Shown here piece by piece: positions 49,595 through 58,107 of a stretch of DNA of 64,000 bases. The stretch comes from CAWAND01 sp963807065 (GTDB taxonomy: Bacteria > Chloroflexota > Anaerolineae > Anaerolineales > E44-bin32), in NCBI GenBank assembly GCA_963807065.1, contig CAWDZQ010000003.1, forward strand, positions 992,001-1,056,000, written 5' to 3'. Position numbers and translations under genes: made by a program. The notes under the pieces are model-generated. The model saw only the letters and a list, made by a program, of their open reading frames with translations. It searched no databases and had not been told where the DNA came from. Every line of letters begins with the position of its first letter. Position 1 is the stretch's first letter.

Positions 49595-51175
49595 TTGGAC
49601 CGTCGGCTGGAGAGCATTGAGGGTCGCGGAATCGTCAAACGCTTCCCAGGCGTGGTGGCCAACGACCGGGTGGACTTCGTTGTGCACGCCGGCGAAATTC
49701 ACGCTTTGCTGGGCGAGAATGGCGCCGGCAAGACGACCCTGATGCGGATCCTGTACGGCCTGCACGCTCCGGATGAAGGCCAGATTCTGATCAACGGCCA
49801 GCAGGTTGAAATCCAATCGCCCGCCAATTCGATCCATCACGGCATTGGCATGGTCCACCAGCACTTCATGCTCGTCCCGACACTCACCGTGGCCGCCAAC
49901 GTCGCCTTGGGCCTGCCTTCATCTCGCGGCGCCTTGCTCGACCTGGACGTGGTGGCCGCCAAGATCCGCCGGCTTGCCGAGGCTTATGGACTGCAGGTGG
50001 ACCCTCAGGCCATGGTCTGGCAACTTGCGGTCGGCCAGCAACAGCGCGTCGAGATTCTCAAAGCGCTCTACCGAGGCGCCGATCTGCTGATCCTTGACGA
50101 GCCGACTGCCGTGCTTACCCCGCAAGAAGTCGACCAGCTGTTCACCACCCTGCGGCGCATGGCGGCCGAGGGACACGCCATCATCTTTATCAGTCACAAG
50201 CTCCATGAAGTTCTCTCCATCAGCGATCGGATCACCGTGCTCCGCCAGGGCCGAGTGGTCAAGACCGTCGCCACGTCGCAGACCAGCCGCCCGGAGCTGG
50301 CCCGCTGGATGGTGGGGCGCGAAGTTTTACTGCGGACCGAACGGCCACCGGTGGATATTGGCGCCCCGCGTCTGGTCGTCGAGGACATCCGCGCCCGGAG
50401 CGACAACCAGCTCATGGCGGTTCGCGGGATCAGCTTCGAAGTTCGGTCTGGAGAGATTCTGGGCATTGCCGGCGTCTCCGGCAACGGGCAGCGGGAGCTG
50501 GCGGAGACCATCGCCGGGCTGCGCAAGCCCGACAAGGGGCATGTCCTGCTCGACGGAGTGGACATCAGCAGCTGGCACCCGGATCAGGTGATCGCCCGTG
50601 GCCTGGCCTACATACCGGAAGAGCGCATGCGAGACGGCGCGATCAAGGAAATGTCCGTCGAAGAGAATCTGATGTTGGGGGACCACGGCCGCCGGCCGTT
50701 TGCTCGGGGGATAATGATGAACTTCGGGGCGGTCGAAGCCCACTGCCACAAGTTGATCGAAGATTTCGACATCAAAACCCCTTCAATCCACACGCCGCTG
50801 CGCAACCTCTCCGGCGGCAACATCCAGAAGCTGATCCTCGCCCGAGAGCTGTCACGCGAGCCCTCTGTGCTCATCGCTGCCCAACCCACCCGCGGCGTGG
50901 ATATCGGCAGTACGGAATATATCCATCAGCGGCTGATCGCCCAGCGACAATACGGAACAGCCACGTTATTGATTTCTGAAGACCTGGATGAAATCCGCAA
51001 TCTCTCCGACCGCATCGCCGTCATCTACGAAGGCCGCCTGATGGGCATCGTGGCCACGCCAGATGCCAGCGTGGAAGAGCTGGGCATGATGATGGCGGGA
51101 ACCCCCCTGGAACAGATCCAGGCCGAGTCCCCTCCCGGCTCGGACGCACCCGGGCCCCAGAAGGAGGCGGACTAG
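49595..51175 (+). CDS. Nucleoside/purine ABC transporter double ATPase (YufO/RbsA-like)
   Basis: A 526-residue protein with two ATPase domains. The first has Walker A LGENGAGKTTL, LAVGQQQRVEILKAL and LLILDEPTAVLTP; the second has GVSGNGQRELAETIAGL (degenerate Walker A), LSGGNIQKLILARELS and VLIAAQPTRGVDIGS (Walker B with Gln in place of the catalytic Glu, typical of the family). TTG 49595 is preferred since TAGGAG sits five bases upstream; TTG 49568 is in frame. It completes the transporter with the two permeases and binding protein. Confidence 0.92.
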   Translation: MDRRLESIEGRGIVKRFPGVVANDRVDFVVHAGEIHALLGENGAGKTTLMRILYGLHAPDEGQILINGQQVEIQSPANSIHHGIGMVHQHFMLVPTLTVAANVALGLPSSRGALLDLDVVAAKIRRLAEAYGLQVDPQAMVWQLAVGQQQRVEILKALYRGADLLILDEPTAVLTPQEVDQLFTTLRRMAAEGHAIIFISHKLHEVLSISDRITVLRQGRVVKTVATSQTSRPELARWMVGREVLLRTERPPVDIGAPRLVVEDIRARSDNQLMAVRGISFEVRSGEILGIAGVSGNGQRELAETIAGLRKPDKGHVLLDGVDISSWHPDQVIARGLAYIPEERMRDGAIKEMSVEENLMLGDHGRRPFARGIMMNFGAVEAHCHKLIEDFDIKTPSIHTPLRNLSGGNIQKLILARELSREPSVLIAAQPTRGVDIGSTEYIHQRLIAQRQYGTATLLISEDLDEIRNLSDRIAVIYEGRLMGIVATPDASVEELGMMMAGTPLEQIQAESPPGSDAPGPQKEAD

Positions 51176-51188
51176 CGACCCGACCTGG

Positions 51189-51217
51189 TTGTTCACAACC
51201 CCTGCCTCTGCTACAAT
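51189..51217 (+). promoter_or_regulatory. Candidate promoter of the molybdenum hydroxylase genes
   Basis: TTGTTC (51189-51194), 17-base spacer, TACAAT (51212-51217), 106 bases upstream of the FAD subunit ATG. It suggests the hydroxylase genes can be transcribed apart from the transporter. Confidence 0.5.
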
Positions 51218-51322
51218 GAGAAACCGACCGGGCCGGCGGTCGTCCTGAATATTCACAGGGCGGCGTCGAGTACCCCCTACTCGTCGATAAGTGCCACCGG
51301 TCCCCACTCACGTGGAAAATGC

Positions 51323-52225
51323 ATGATGGCCAAATTGTGCGACGAGTACGTGCGTCCGACGACTGTTGAATCGGCCCTGGAAGCCCTCACCGGCTCACCC
51401 GGCATGGCGCGGGTCGTCGCCGGCGGCACCGATCTGCTGCTTGATATCGAACAGGGCCGGCACCCGCCCGTCCACCGCTTGGTCGACATCTCCGGCGTGA
51501 CTGAAATGAATGCCGTATTGGAAACCGATGCCGGCATCACCGTAGGTGCCGCCCTGCCTTTGCACAAGCTGGTGCAGCATCCCCTGATCCGATCCCACGC
51601 TATGGCGCTTGCCGAAGCCGGCGAGCTCATCGGCGGCCCGCAGGTGCGCTCGGTGGCCACTCTGGGCGGCAACGTGGCCCATGCGCTTCCGGCTGGAGAC
51701 GGAACTATCGCTCTCTTGGCACTGAACGCAGAGGCCCAATTGGCCAGCGCGGCGGGTGTCGAATGGGTGCCGGTTGAAAGCCTTTTCCGGGCCCCCGGCG
51801 AGACCACGTTCGACCGGGACAGCGTGGTGATCGTCGCCTTCCGCATGGCCAAAATCGGGGAACGCGAGGCATCCGCCTTTGAACGCGTGATGCGCCCGCA
51901 AGGCGTGGCCATCGCCATCCTCAACATGGCCTGCTGGCTTCGCTGCACACCCGATGGCCGCATTGAAGACATCCGTTTGGCGATCGGGCCCGCCGGACCG
52001 CGGCCGCTCCGCTCGCGACGGGTGGAAACCGCGCTCAAGGGCCAGCCGCTAGACCAGACGTCGCTGTCAGCGGCACGCACCGCCCTGCTGGACGAGGTCC
52101 AGCTCCGAACCAGTCCACACCGAGCCACCATCGATTACCGCCGTCATCTGACAGGTGTGCTTCTGGAACGTACGCTTGGTGCCGCCCTCCGGCGGGCGCT
52201 GCCGGTTCAGTTGCAAGGCGCATGA
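51323..52225 (+). CDS. Molybdenum hydroxylase FAD-binding subunit (CoxM/XdhB-like)
   Basis: A 300-residue FAD-binding protein of the PCMH-type family: EYVRPTTVESALEAL, ARVVAGGTDLLLDIEQGR, IGGPQVRSVATLGGNVAHALPAGDG (FAD pyrophosphate and isoalloxazine-binding motifs) and a C-terminal CO-dehydrogenase-flavoprotein domain (FERVMRPQGVAIAILNMACWL). It passes electrons from the iron-sulfur/Mo subunit to NAD or another acceptor. The next gene encodes that partner 44 bases on. Adjacent purine transporter suggests xanthine/hypoxanthine or a related N-heterocycle as substrate. Confidence 0.9.
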   Translation: MMAKLCDEYVRPTTVESALEALTGSPGMARVVAGGTDLLLDIEQGRHPPVHRLVDISGVTEMNAVLETDAGITVGAALPLHKLVQHPLIRSHAMALAEAGELIGGPQVRSVATLGGNVAHALPAGDGTIALLALNAEAQLASAAGVEWVPVESLFRAPGETTFDRDSVVIVAFRMAKIGEREASAFERVMRPQGVAIAILNMACWLRCTPDGRIEDIRLAIGPAGPRPLRSRRVETALKGQPLDQTSLSAARTALLDEVQLRTSPHRATIDYRRHLTGVLLERTLGAALRRALPVQLQGA

Positions 52226-52269
52226 TTTTCGGCGGCCTTGATCAGTCGCTACAGGTAGGGAGGGGCACG

Positions 52270-55059
52270 ATGGACACCATCCGTTTTAAGCTCAATGGGG
52301 AATGGGTTGACCTCACGCCGGATCCCGGCGAAATGCTCTCTGACACGCTGCGTCTGCGCCTCGGGCTGACCGGAACCAAGGTCGGTTGCGACGAACTCGA
52401 GTGCGGCAGCTGCACCGTGGTTCTGGATGGAGAGGCCGTGCTGTCATGCCGGCTGCTCACCGCCCGGATTGATGGATGCGAGCTGACGACCATCGAGGGT
52501 CTGGCAACGGATGGTCACCTTCATCCCCTGCAGGAGTCGTTCGTCAAATCCGGCGCTGTCCAATGCGGCTACTGCATTCCGGGCCAGATCATGGCATCCT
52601 ACGCCCTGTTGCAGGAAACGCCGGATGCCTCCGAAGCCGACATTCGCCATGCCCTGAAGGACACGCTTTGCCGCTGTGCAGGCTATCCGACGATTATCGG
52701 CGCCGTGCAGGCGGCCGGCCGAAGCCTGGCAACCGGTGAACCCGTGGCCGAGCCTCCTGTCACGACTTCCGACCAGACGTCGGTGGTCGGCCACACCGTC
52801 ATCCGCCCCGACGCCGTCGCCAAGGTGACCGGCGAGGCCAAATTCACCGACGACTTCACCTTCCCCAACATGATCTTCGGTCGGGCGCTCCGGTCGGCGG
52901 TCCCGCACGGGATTCTGACCAAGCTGGATATCGATGCCGCGCGCGCCCTGGACGGCGTGCGCACCGTGCTCACCGCCGACGATATCCCTGGCGAGCGGAA
53001 TCACGGCTTGGTCAGCTACGACTGGCCAGCGATGGTGGGGGTCGGCGAGCACGTACGCTACGTTGGTGACACCGTGGCCCTGGTGGCCGCAGATACGGAA
53101 GAAATCGCCGAGCAAGCCTTGAGACTGATCCATGCCGAGTACCAGCCGCTGCCCGTGGTCTCCGATCCGGTTCAGGCGCGCAGCGAAAAGTCCCCTAAGA
53201 TCCACGAACAGGGCAACCTGCTCAAGCACATCAAGGTTCGCAAGGGAGACGTGGAAGAGGGGTTCGCCCAGGCGGACGTCGTGGTCGACGGCTTGTTCCA
53301 CACGGCGACCACAGAACAAGCCTACGTCGAGCCGGAGTGCAGCCTGGCGCGGGTGACCGATGATGGGCGGATTGAGATCCATGTTGGGTCGCAGATCCCA
53401 TATGCCGACCGGTCCCAGGTCGCCCGGTGTCTGGCGGTTCCCGAGGACCAGGTTCACATCATCGGCACCTTGATCGGCGGCGGTTTCGGCGGGAAGGAAG
53501 ACATCGCCGGCCAGATTCACGCTGCGCTGTTGGCCAAAGCCACCGGCCGGCCGGTGAAGATCCTGTGGGACCGGCGCGAGAGCTTGCTGGTCCATCCTAA
53601 GCGCCACGCCACACAAATCAGAGTGCGGCTGGGGAGTGACCGAGAAGGCAACCTGATAGCCGCCGAATCCGAGCTCTACGGGGATACCGGCGCTTACGCT
53701 TCGCTGGGCGAGAAGGTGATGACGCGGGCCACAACTCACTCGGCCGGTCCGTACGTTGTCCCCCACGTGAAGGCCGACTGCTACGCCATGTACACCAACA
53801 ACCCCCCGGCCGGCGCCTTCCGCGGCTTTGGCGTGACCCAATCCGCCTTCGCCGTTGAGTCGGCCGTCGATGAGCTGGCGAGCCGGCTGGGGATGGACCC
53901 CTTCGCAATTCGTCGCAAGAATGCACTCAGGGTAGGCTCGACCACCAACACGGGGCAGGTCCTGCGCGAAAGCGCCGGATTGATCGCCTGCCTGGACAAG
54001 GTCGAAGAAGAAGTGCGCCTTCAGGCGTCTGGCCGGGATCCGTTCTCCCCCAACCCGGTCGAAGGCCATCCGGGCAAGGTTCGGGCCTGGGGGGTGTCGG
54101 CCGTGTACAAGAACACTGGGCTGGGCGGCGGAGCACCCGACAAATCATCGGCCGAGGTGGAGATCTTCGCGGACGGCACAGCTGAAGTTCGCAGTTCGGC
54201 GGCCGAAATCGGACAGGGGCTGGTGACCGTGCTGCAGATGATCACCGCCGAGGAGTTGGCGCTGCCCATCGAGCAGGTCCGGGTGCTGTTGTCGGACACC
54301 GACCTGACCCCGGATGGGGGCCCAACGACGGCTTCGCGGCAGACCTACGTCACGGGAAACGCCGCCCGCATGGCGGCCGTCGCCCTGAGAGAATCCATGG
54401 CGGCCACCCTGGCTGAGCGCTTCGACAAACCTCCCCAAGAGATACGCTTTATCGAGGGCCTGGCCCAGGTCAACGGCCACAAAGTGCCGATGGGAGATGT
54501 GGTCGGCATGATGAGAGCTGAGGGACGCGAGCCCAAGGTAGTGTACGAATATTGGGCCCCGGAGACACAACCCTTGGGGCAGCCTGGTGACATGCACTTC
54601 GCCTTCTCTTTTGCCGCCCAGGCTGCCGAAGTCGAGGTGGATCTAGACACCGGGGAGGTCCAGGTTCTCAAGGTAATCGCCGCCACCGACGTGGGCAAGG
54701 TGATCAACCCCGTCGGATTGCAGGGACAGATCGAGGGCGGGATCATGATGGGCCTAGGAAATGCCCTCACCGAAGAATTCATCGTGGAAGAGGGGGTGGT
54801 ATTCAGCGACCGCCTGGCCCGCTACCGGATGCCATCCATCACCCACACCCCGGAGATCGTGGCTATGACCGTGGAGGATCCCTCCGCCGATGGCCCGTAC
54901 GGCGCCAAGGGCGTGGGCGAGATCAGCAGCATCGCCACCACGCCCGCCATCTGCAACGCCATCTTCAACGCCTGCGGCGTGCGCGTGCGGTCCCTCCCGG
55001 TCGATCAGGACTGGCTGGCCCTTCAGCTGGCGGCTCCGGCCGCCAAAGCCGAGGCCTGA
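52270..55059 (+). CDS. Molybdenum hydroxylase, fused 2Fe-2S and Mo-binding subunit (xanthine-dehydrogenase-like)
   Basis: A 929-residue protein starting at ATG 52270. Residues 1-155 bear two [2Fe-2S] clusters (Cys40, 45, 48, 60 in KVGCDELECGSCTVVLDG, and Cys99, 102, 134, 136 in VQCGYCIPGQ and CRCAGY). Residues about 178-929 are the molybdopterin domain, with GGGFGGKEDI (403-412), GAFRGFGVTQ (515-524) and the catalytic Glu near residue 884 (AKGVGEIS). Fusion of the iron-sulfur and Mo parts with a separate FAD subunit differs from typical XdhA/XdhB, and is the layout described for selenium-dependent xanthine dehydrogenases. Substrate specificity is inferred only from the adjacent purine transporter. 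Confidence 0.9.
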   Translation: MDTIRFKLNGEWVDLTPDPGEMLSDTLRLRLGLTGTKVGCDELECGSCTVVLDGEAVLSCRLLTARIDGCELTTIEGLATDGHLHPLQESFVKSGAVQCGYCIPGQIMASYALLQETPDASEADIRHALKDTLCRCAGYPTIIGAVQAAGRSLATGEPVAEPPVTTSDQTSVVGHTVIRPDAVAKVTGEAKFTDDFTFPNMIFGRALRSAVPHGILTKLDIDAARALDGVRTVLTADDIPGERNHGLVSYDWPAMVGVGEHVRYVGDTVALVAADTEEIAEQALRLIHAEYQPLPVVSDPVQARSEKSPKIHEQGNLLKHIKVRKGDVEEGFAQADVVVDGLFHTATTEQAYVEPECSLARVTDDGRIEIHVGSQIPYADRSQVARCLAVPEDQVHIIGTLIGGGFGGKEDIAGQIHAALLAKATGRPVKILWDRRESLLVHPKRHATQIRVRLGSDREGNLIAAESELYGDTGAYASLGEKVMTRATTHSAGPYVVPHVKADCYAMYTNNPPAGAFRGFGVTQSAFAVESAVDELASRLGMDPFAIRRKNALRVGSTTNTGQVLRESAGLIACLDKVEEEVRLQASGRDPFSPNPVEGHPGKVRAWGVSAVYKNTGLGGGAPDKSSAEVEIFADGTAEVRSSAAEIGQGLVTVLQMITAEELALPIEQVRVLLSDTDLTPDGGPTTASRQTYVTGNAARMAAVALRESMAATLAERFDKPPQEIRFIEGLAQVNGHKVPMGDVVGMMRAEGREPKVVYEYWAPETQPLGQPGDMHFAFSFAAQAAEVEVDLDTGEVQVLKVIAATDVGKVINPVGLQGQIEGGIMMGLGNALTEEFIVEEGVVFSDRLARYRMPSITHTPEIVAMTVEDPSADGPYGAKGVGEISSIATTPAICNAIFNACGVRVRSLPVDQDWLALQLAAPAAKAEA

Positions 55060-55126
55060 CCCAAGGGCAACCCCCGACGGGCGGCATGAGGCCGAGAGAC
55101 CAGCCCCAGTTGGCCGTTCCCACAAC

Positions 55127-55167
55127 GAAAAAAGGGCGGCTTGTGAAATTACTCACAAGCCGCCCTT
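55127..55167 (-). terminator. Terminator hairpin embedding Rex-like palindrome, copy 11
   Basis: A perfect 15-bp stem (55132-55146 AAGGGCGGCTTGTGA with 55153-55167) around a 6-base loop; its upper part is the palindrome CTTGTGAAATTACTCACAAG. On the minus strand the stem is followed by TTTTTTCG, a good intrinsic terminator for the formate dehydrogenase operon. It lies between convergent genes. Confidence 0.85.
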
Positions 55168-55186
55168 CAGATTCGTAACGCCTACG

Positions 55187-57892
55187 TCACACAAGCTTGT
55201 CTATTCGTACGGCGCAAGCCTTAAATTCAGGCGTTTCAGTGATCGGATCGTAGAACTCCGACGTCAGCATGTTGGTCGGCGCCGTCTGAGGGAAGTGGAA
55301 GGAGCTGAAGACCACGCCCAGCGGGGAACGATCGGTGATCTTGACCGGCATCTCTACTCGCCCGCGGCGGGACACGACGGCTACGTTCTCGCCCTCGGCC
55401 AGCTCCATCATCTCGGCGTCCTGGGGGCTGACCTCGATCCATTCGTGCGGCACCAGCACGTCGAAGCCTTCCGCCCGGCCGGTCATGGTGCCGGTGTGGT
55501 AGGTTGAGCGACGGCGCCCGGTCGTCAAGATCAGCGGGAATTCTTCGTCGGGAACTTCGGCCGGAGGCACGTGCGGGACGCACTGCAGATAGCCCTTGTC
55601 GGTGACAAAGGACCCGGCATGCAGGAAGGGCGTGCCGGGGTGCTCGGTGTCGGGGCACGGCCATTGGATGCCGATATCCTCGATTCTCCCGTAGTTGATC
55701 CCCGCCAGGATAGGTGTGTTCAGGGTCATCTCATCCCAGATCTCGGACGGATGATCGTAGTGCTCTTCGTAACCCAGGCGGCTGGTCAGCTCCATCACAA
55801 TCTGCCAATCCGGCTTCGCCTCACCCGGTGGGTCAACCGCCTTGCGCACACGTTGGACACGCCGTTCGGAGTTGCTGAAGGTTCCGTCGACTTCGGCGAA
55901 CGATGCTGCCGGCAGTACCACATCCGCCAGCTCGGCCGTCTCAGTCATGAACATATCCTGCACCACGACAAAATCGGCCGCTTCCAGGGCCCTGCGAGTG
56001 TGACCGGCGTTGGCGTCGGAAACCACCGTGTTCTCCCCCATGATGTACACGCCGTGCACTTTGCCTTGCACCATCTGGTCCAGGGCTGTGACCTTCGTCG
56101 TGCCAGGATGCTCATTCAGCTTCACGCCCCAAATCCGCTCCCAGCCCTGCCTGACTTCTTCCGAGAGGACCTTCTGATACCCGGGATAGTAGGCTGGCAA
56201 GCAACCCATATCGCCGGCGCCTTGGACGTTGTTCTGGCCGCGCAGCGGGTTGACACCCGAGCTGGCGCGCCCGAAGTTGCCGGTCAGCAGGGCCAGGTTG
56301 GAGAGCGATTGTACATTGTGGACCCCGCACGAGTGCTCAGTGATTCCCAGCGTGTAGATGATCGCCGCTGGATCCGCCTGGGCGTACTCCCTGGCTGTCG
56401 CCACGATGTCTTCCGCCGGGACGCCGGTTTCGGCTTCGGCGTATTCGGGCGTGTAGTTCTTGAGATAGTCTCTGAGCAGCTCGTAACCGCTGGTGCGCTC
56501 GGCGATGAAAGCTTCATCAACCAGGCCTTCTTCGATGATCACACGGGCCATCGCGTTGAACAGCGCGATGTCGGTGCCGACCTTGATCTGCAGCCAGCGA
56601 TGCGCCCACTGGGTGAGCTCGATCTTGCGCGGGTCAACCACTACCAGCTTTGCGCCGCGAGCCACCGCCCTCTTGACCCGCAGTGCGATGACGGGATGGC
56701 TTTCGGTAGTGTTGGTCCCAGCCGCCAGGATGAACGGCGCGTCTTCCAGCTCGGCGATGGCATTGCTCATCGCCCCTCTTCCAATCATGATCGCCAGACC
56801 GGCGACCGTGGGAGCGTGTCAGGTACGGGCGCAGTTGTCGACGTTGTTGGTCCCCAACGCCGCCCGCGCCATCTTCTGAACCAGGAAATTGGCTTCGCTT
56901 GTTGCCCGTGCCGAGCTCCAAACTGTGAAAGCCTCCGGGCCATATTCGCGTTTGATCTGGCCGAACCGTTCGGCGATCAGGTCGTAGGCTTCGTCCCATG
57001 TCGCCGGCTCAAAGCCTCCGTTTCGCCTGATCAGGGGTGTTGTGAGGCGGTCCGGGCTGTGGATGAAGTCCATCCCGAATTGGCCCTTGACGCACAAAGA
57101 GCCTTCGTTGGCGGGTGTGTGCCAATCCGGGGTGACCCCGACGACCCGCCCGTTCGCCACATTGAGCTCAATGCCGCATCCGGTGCCGCAGTAGGGACAG
57201 ATCGTGCGCACCTTCTCGACATCTTCAGCCTTGGCCTTTCCCAATCGCTTCTTGTCGAACAAGGCTCCGGTCGGGCAGGCTTGGATGCACTGACCGCAGA
57301 ACGTGCACGGGCTGTCCAGCAGGCCGCCTCCGTCGGCGGTCGAAATCCGGGTAGTGAAGCCTCTCCCGGTCGGGACAATGGCATGGACCTGTTCCAGTTC
57401 GCCGCACACCTTGGTGCAGCGGTAGCAGTAGATGCACTGGGAATAGTCGCGCACGATGAATGGATTGACGTCCTCGAAGGTCGCCCCGCTGGTGGCGCCC
57501 GCGTAAGCTTCCTCCCGAACGCCCAGCGCATCCGCCAACGTGTGCAGTTCGCAGGGCCCGATCTGGCTGCAGCGGGTGCAGGTCTCACGCGGGTTTTCGG
57601 AAAGGGCCAACTTGAGCAGGGTTTGTCGCCATGTCCGCAGCGCATCGTCTTCCGTGGTGACCACCATGCCCGGCTCGAGCGCCTGCTTGCAGGCGGGAAC
57701 AGGCAGCCGCCTGCCGTCCACCTTGACCATGCACATGCGGCACGATCCCGAGGACCCCACGCGGGGGTCATGGCACAGCGTGGGAATGGCGACACCGGTA
57801 CGCCTGGCGGCCTGCAGGATAGTCTCGCCTGAGTCGATCTCGACCTCAAATTCGTTAATCTTGGCTCGCAATTGTGTGACAACCTCGGTCAT
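55187..57892 (-). CDS. fdhA: Selenocysteine-containing formate dehydrogenase, catalytic subunit
   Basis: A 901-residue molybdenum/tungsten bis-MGD enzyme oxidising formate (or reducing CO2). NuoG-like N-terminus: [2Fe-2S] Cys40/51/54/68; Cys105/108/114 cluster (CTRCSQIGPCELH); two ferredoxin clusters Cys153-163 (CIYCYRCTKVC) and Cys196-206 (CTFCGQCIQACP). The Mo domain starts at CPYCGTGC (232-239). TGA at 56819-56821 is codon 358 in NCART-U-HAPTVAGL, the exact selenocysteine site of formate dehydrogenases, and is followed by a SECIS hairpin. Reading it as Sec joins two frames that otherwise end there. It overlaps the upstream 72-residue ORF by four bases; with the NuoEF-like subunit it should form an NAD-linked complex. 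Confidence 0.93.
56790..56821 (-). promoter_or_regulatory. Selenocysteine codon and bacterial SECIS element
   Basis: After UGA and 12 bases the RNA folds GUCGCC-GGUCU-GGCGAU (56806 to 56790), a six-pair stem with apical GGUCU. In E. coli fdhF the same GGU-CUG codons, in the same register after the UGA, form the SelB-binding loop. Strong evidence that UGA is decoded as selenocysteine. Confidence 0.88.
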
Positions 57893-58107
57893 GCTGCGTG
57901 CTCCTCGCTTCCCCGGTCCCTTGGGAAACCGGCTGGACCGTGTGGTGGGCGAACGTCGTGCTCCCGGTTGGCACAGGCTCGGGCCAGCTCATCGGCCAGG
58001 GAGGTTTGCGCCAGGCTGCGACACCAGCCTCCCCAGGACAAGAGTAGTCCCGATTCGTGTTCCCTGCACAGCCGCGAAGGGGAGAAATCCTCGATCACAG
58101 AGAACAT
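57889..58107 (-). CDS. Small ORF translationally coupled between formate dehydrogenase genes
   Basis: A 72-residue frame that overlaps the 3' end of the NuoEF-like gene by 13 bases and the start of the catalytic subunit by four (ATGA). It begins MFSVIEDFSPSRLCREHESG and continues LLLSWGGWCRSLAQTSLADELARACANREHD, with three Cys. The tight overlaps on both sides suggest a real gene rather than a spacer. Position recalls the small delta/chaperone-like subunits of some NAD-dependent formate dehydrogenases (FdsD), but I see no clear sequence match. Function unknown. Confidence 0.5.
   Translation of the reverse strand: MFSVIEDFSPSRLCREHESGLLLSWGGWCRSLAQTSLADELARACANREHDVRPPHGPAGFPRDRGSEEHAA

Noticed and set aside
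55571..57832. Very long open frame (over 750 codons) on the plus strand antisense to the formate dehydrogenase gene
   Set aside because: It mirrors a GC-rich coding strand, has no recognisable motifs, and the minus strand carries clear cofactor-binding motifs throughout.
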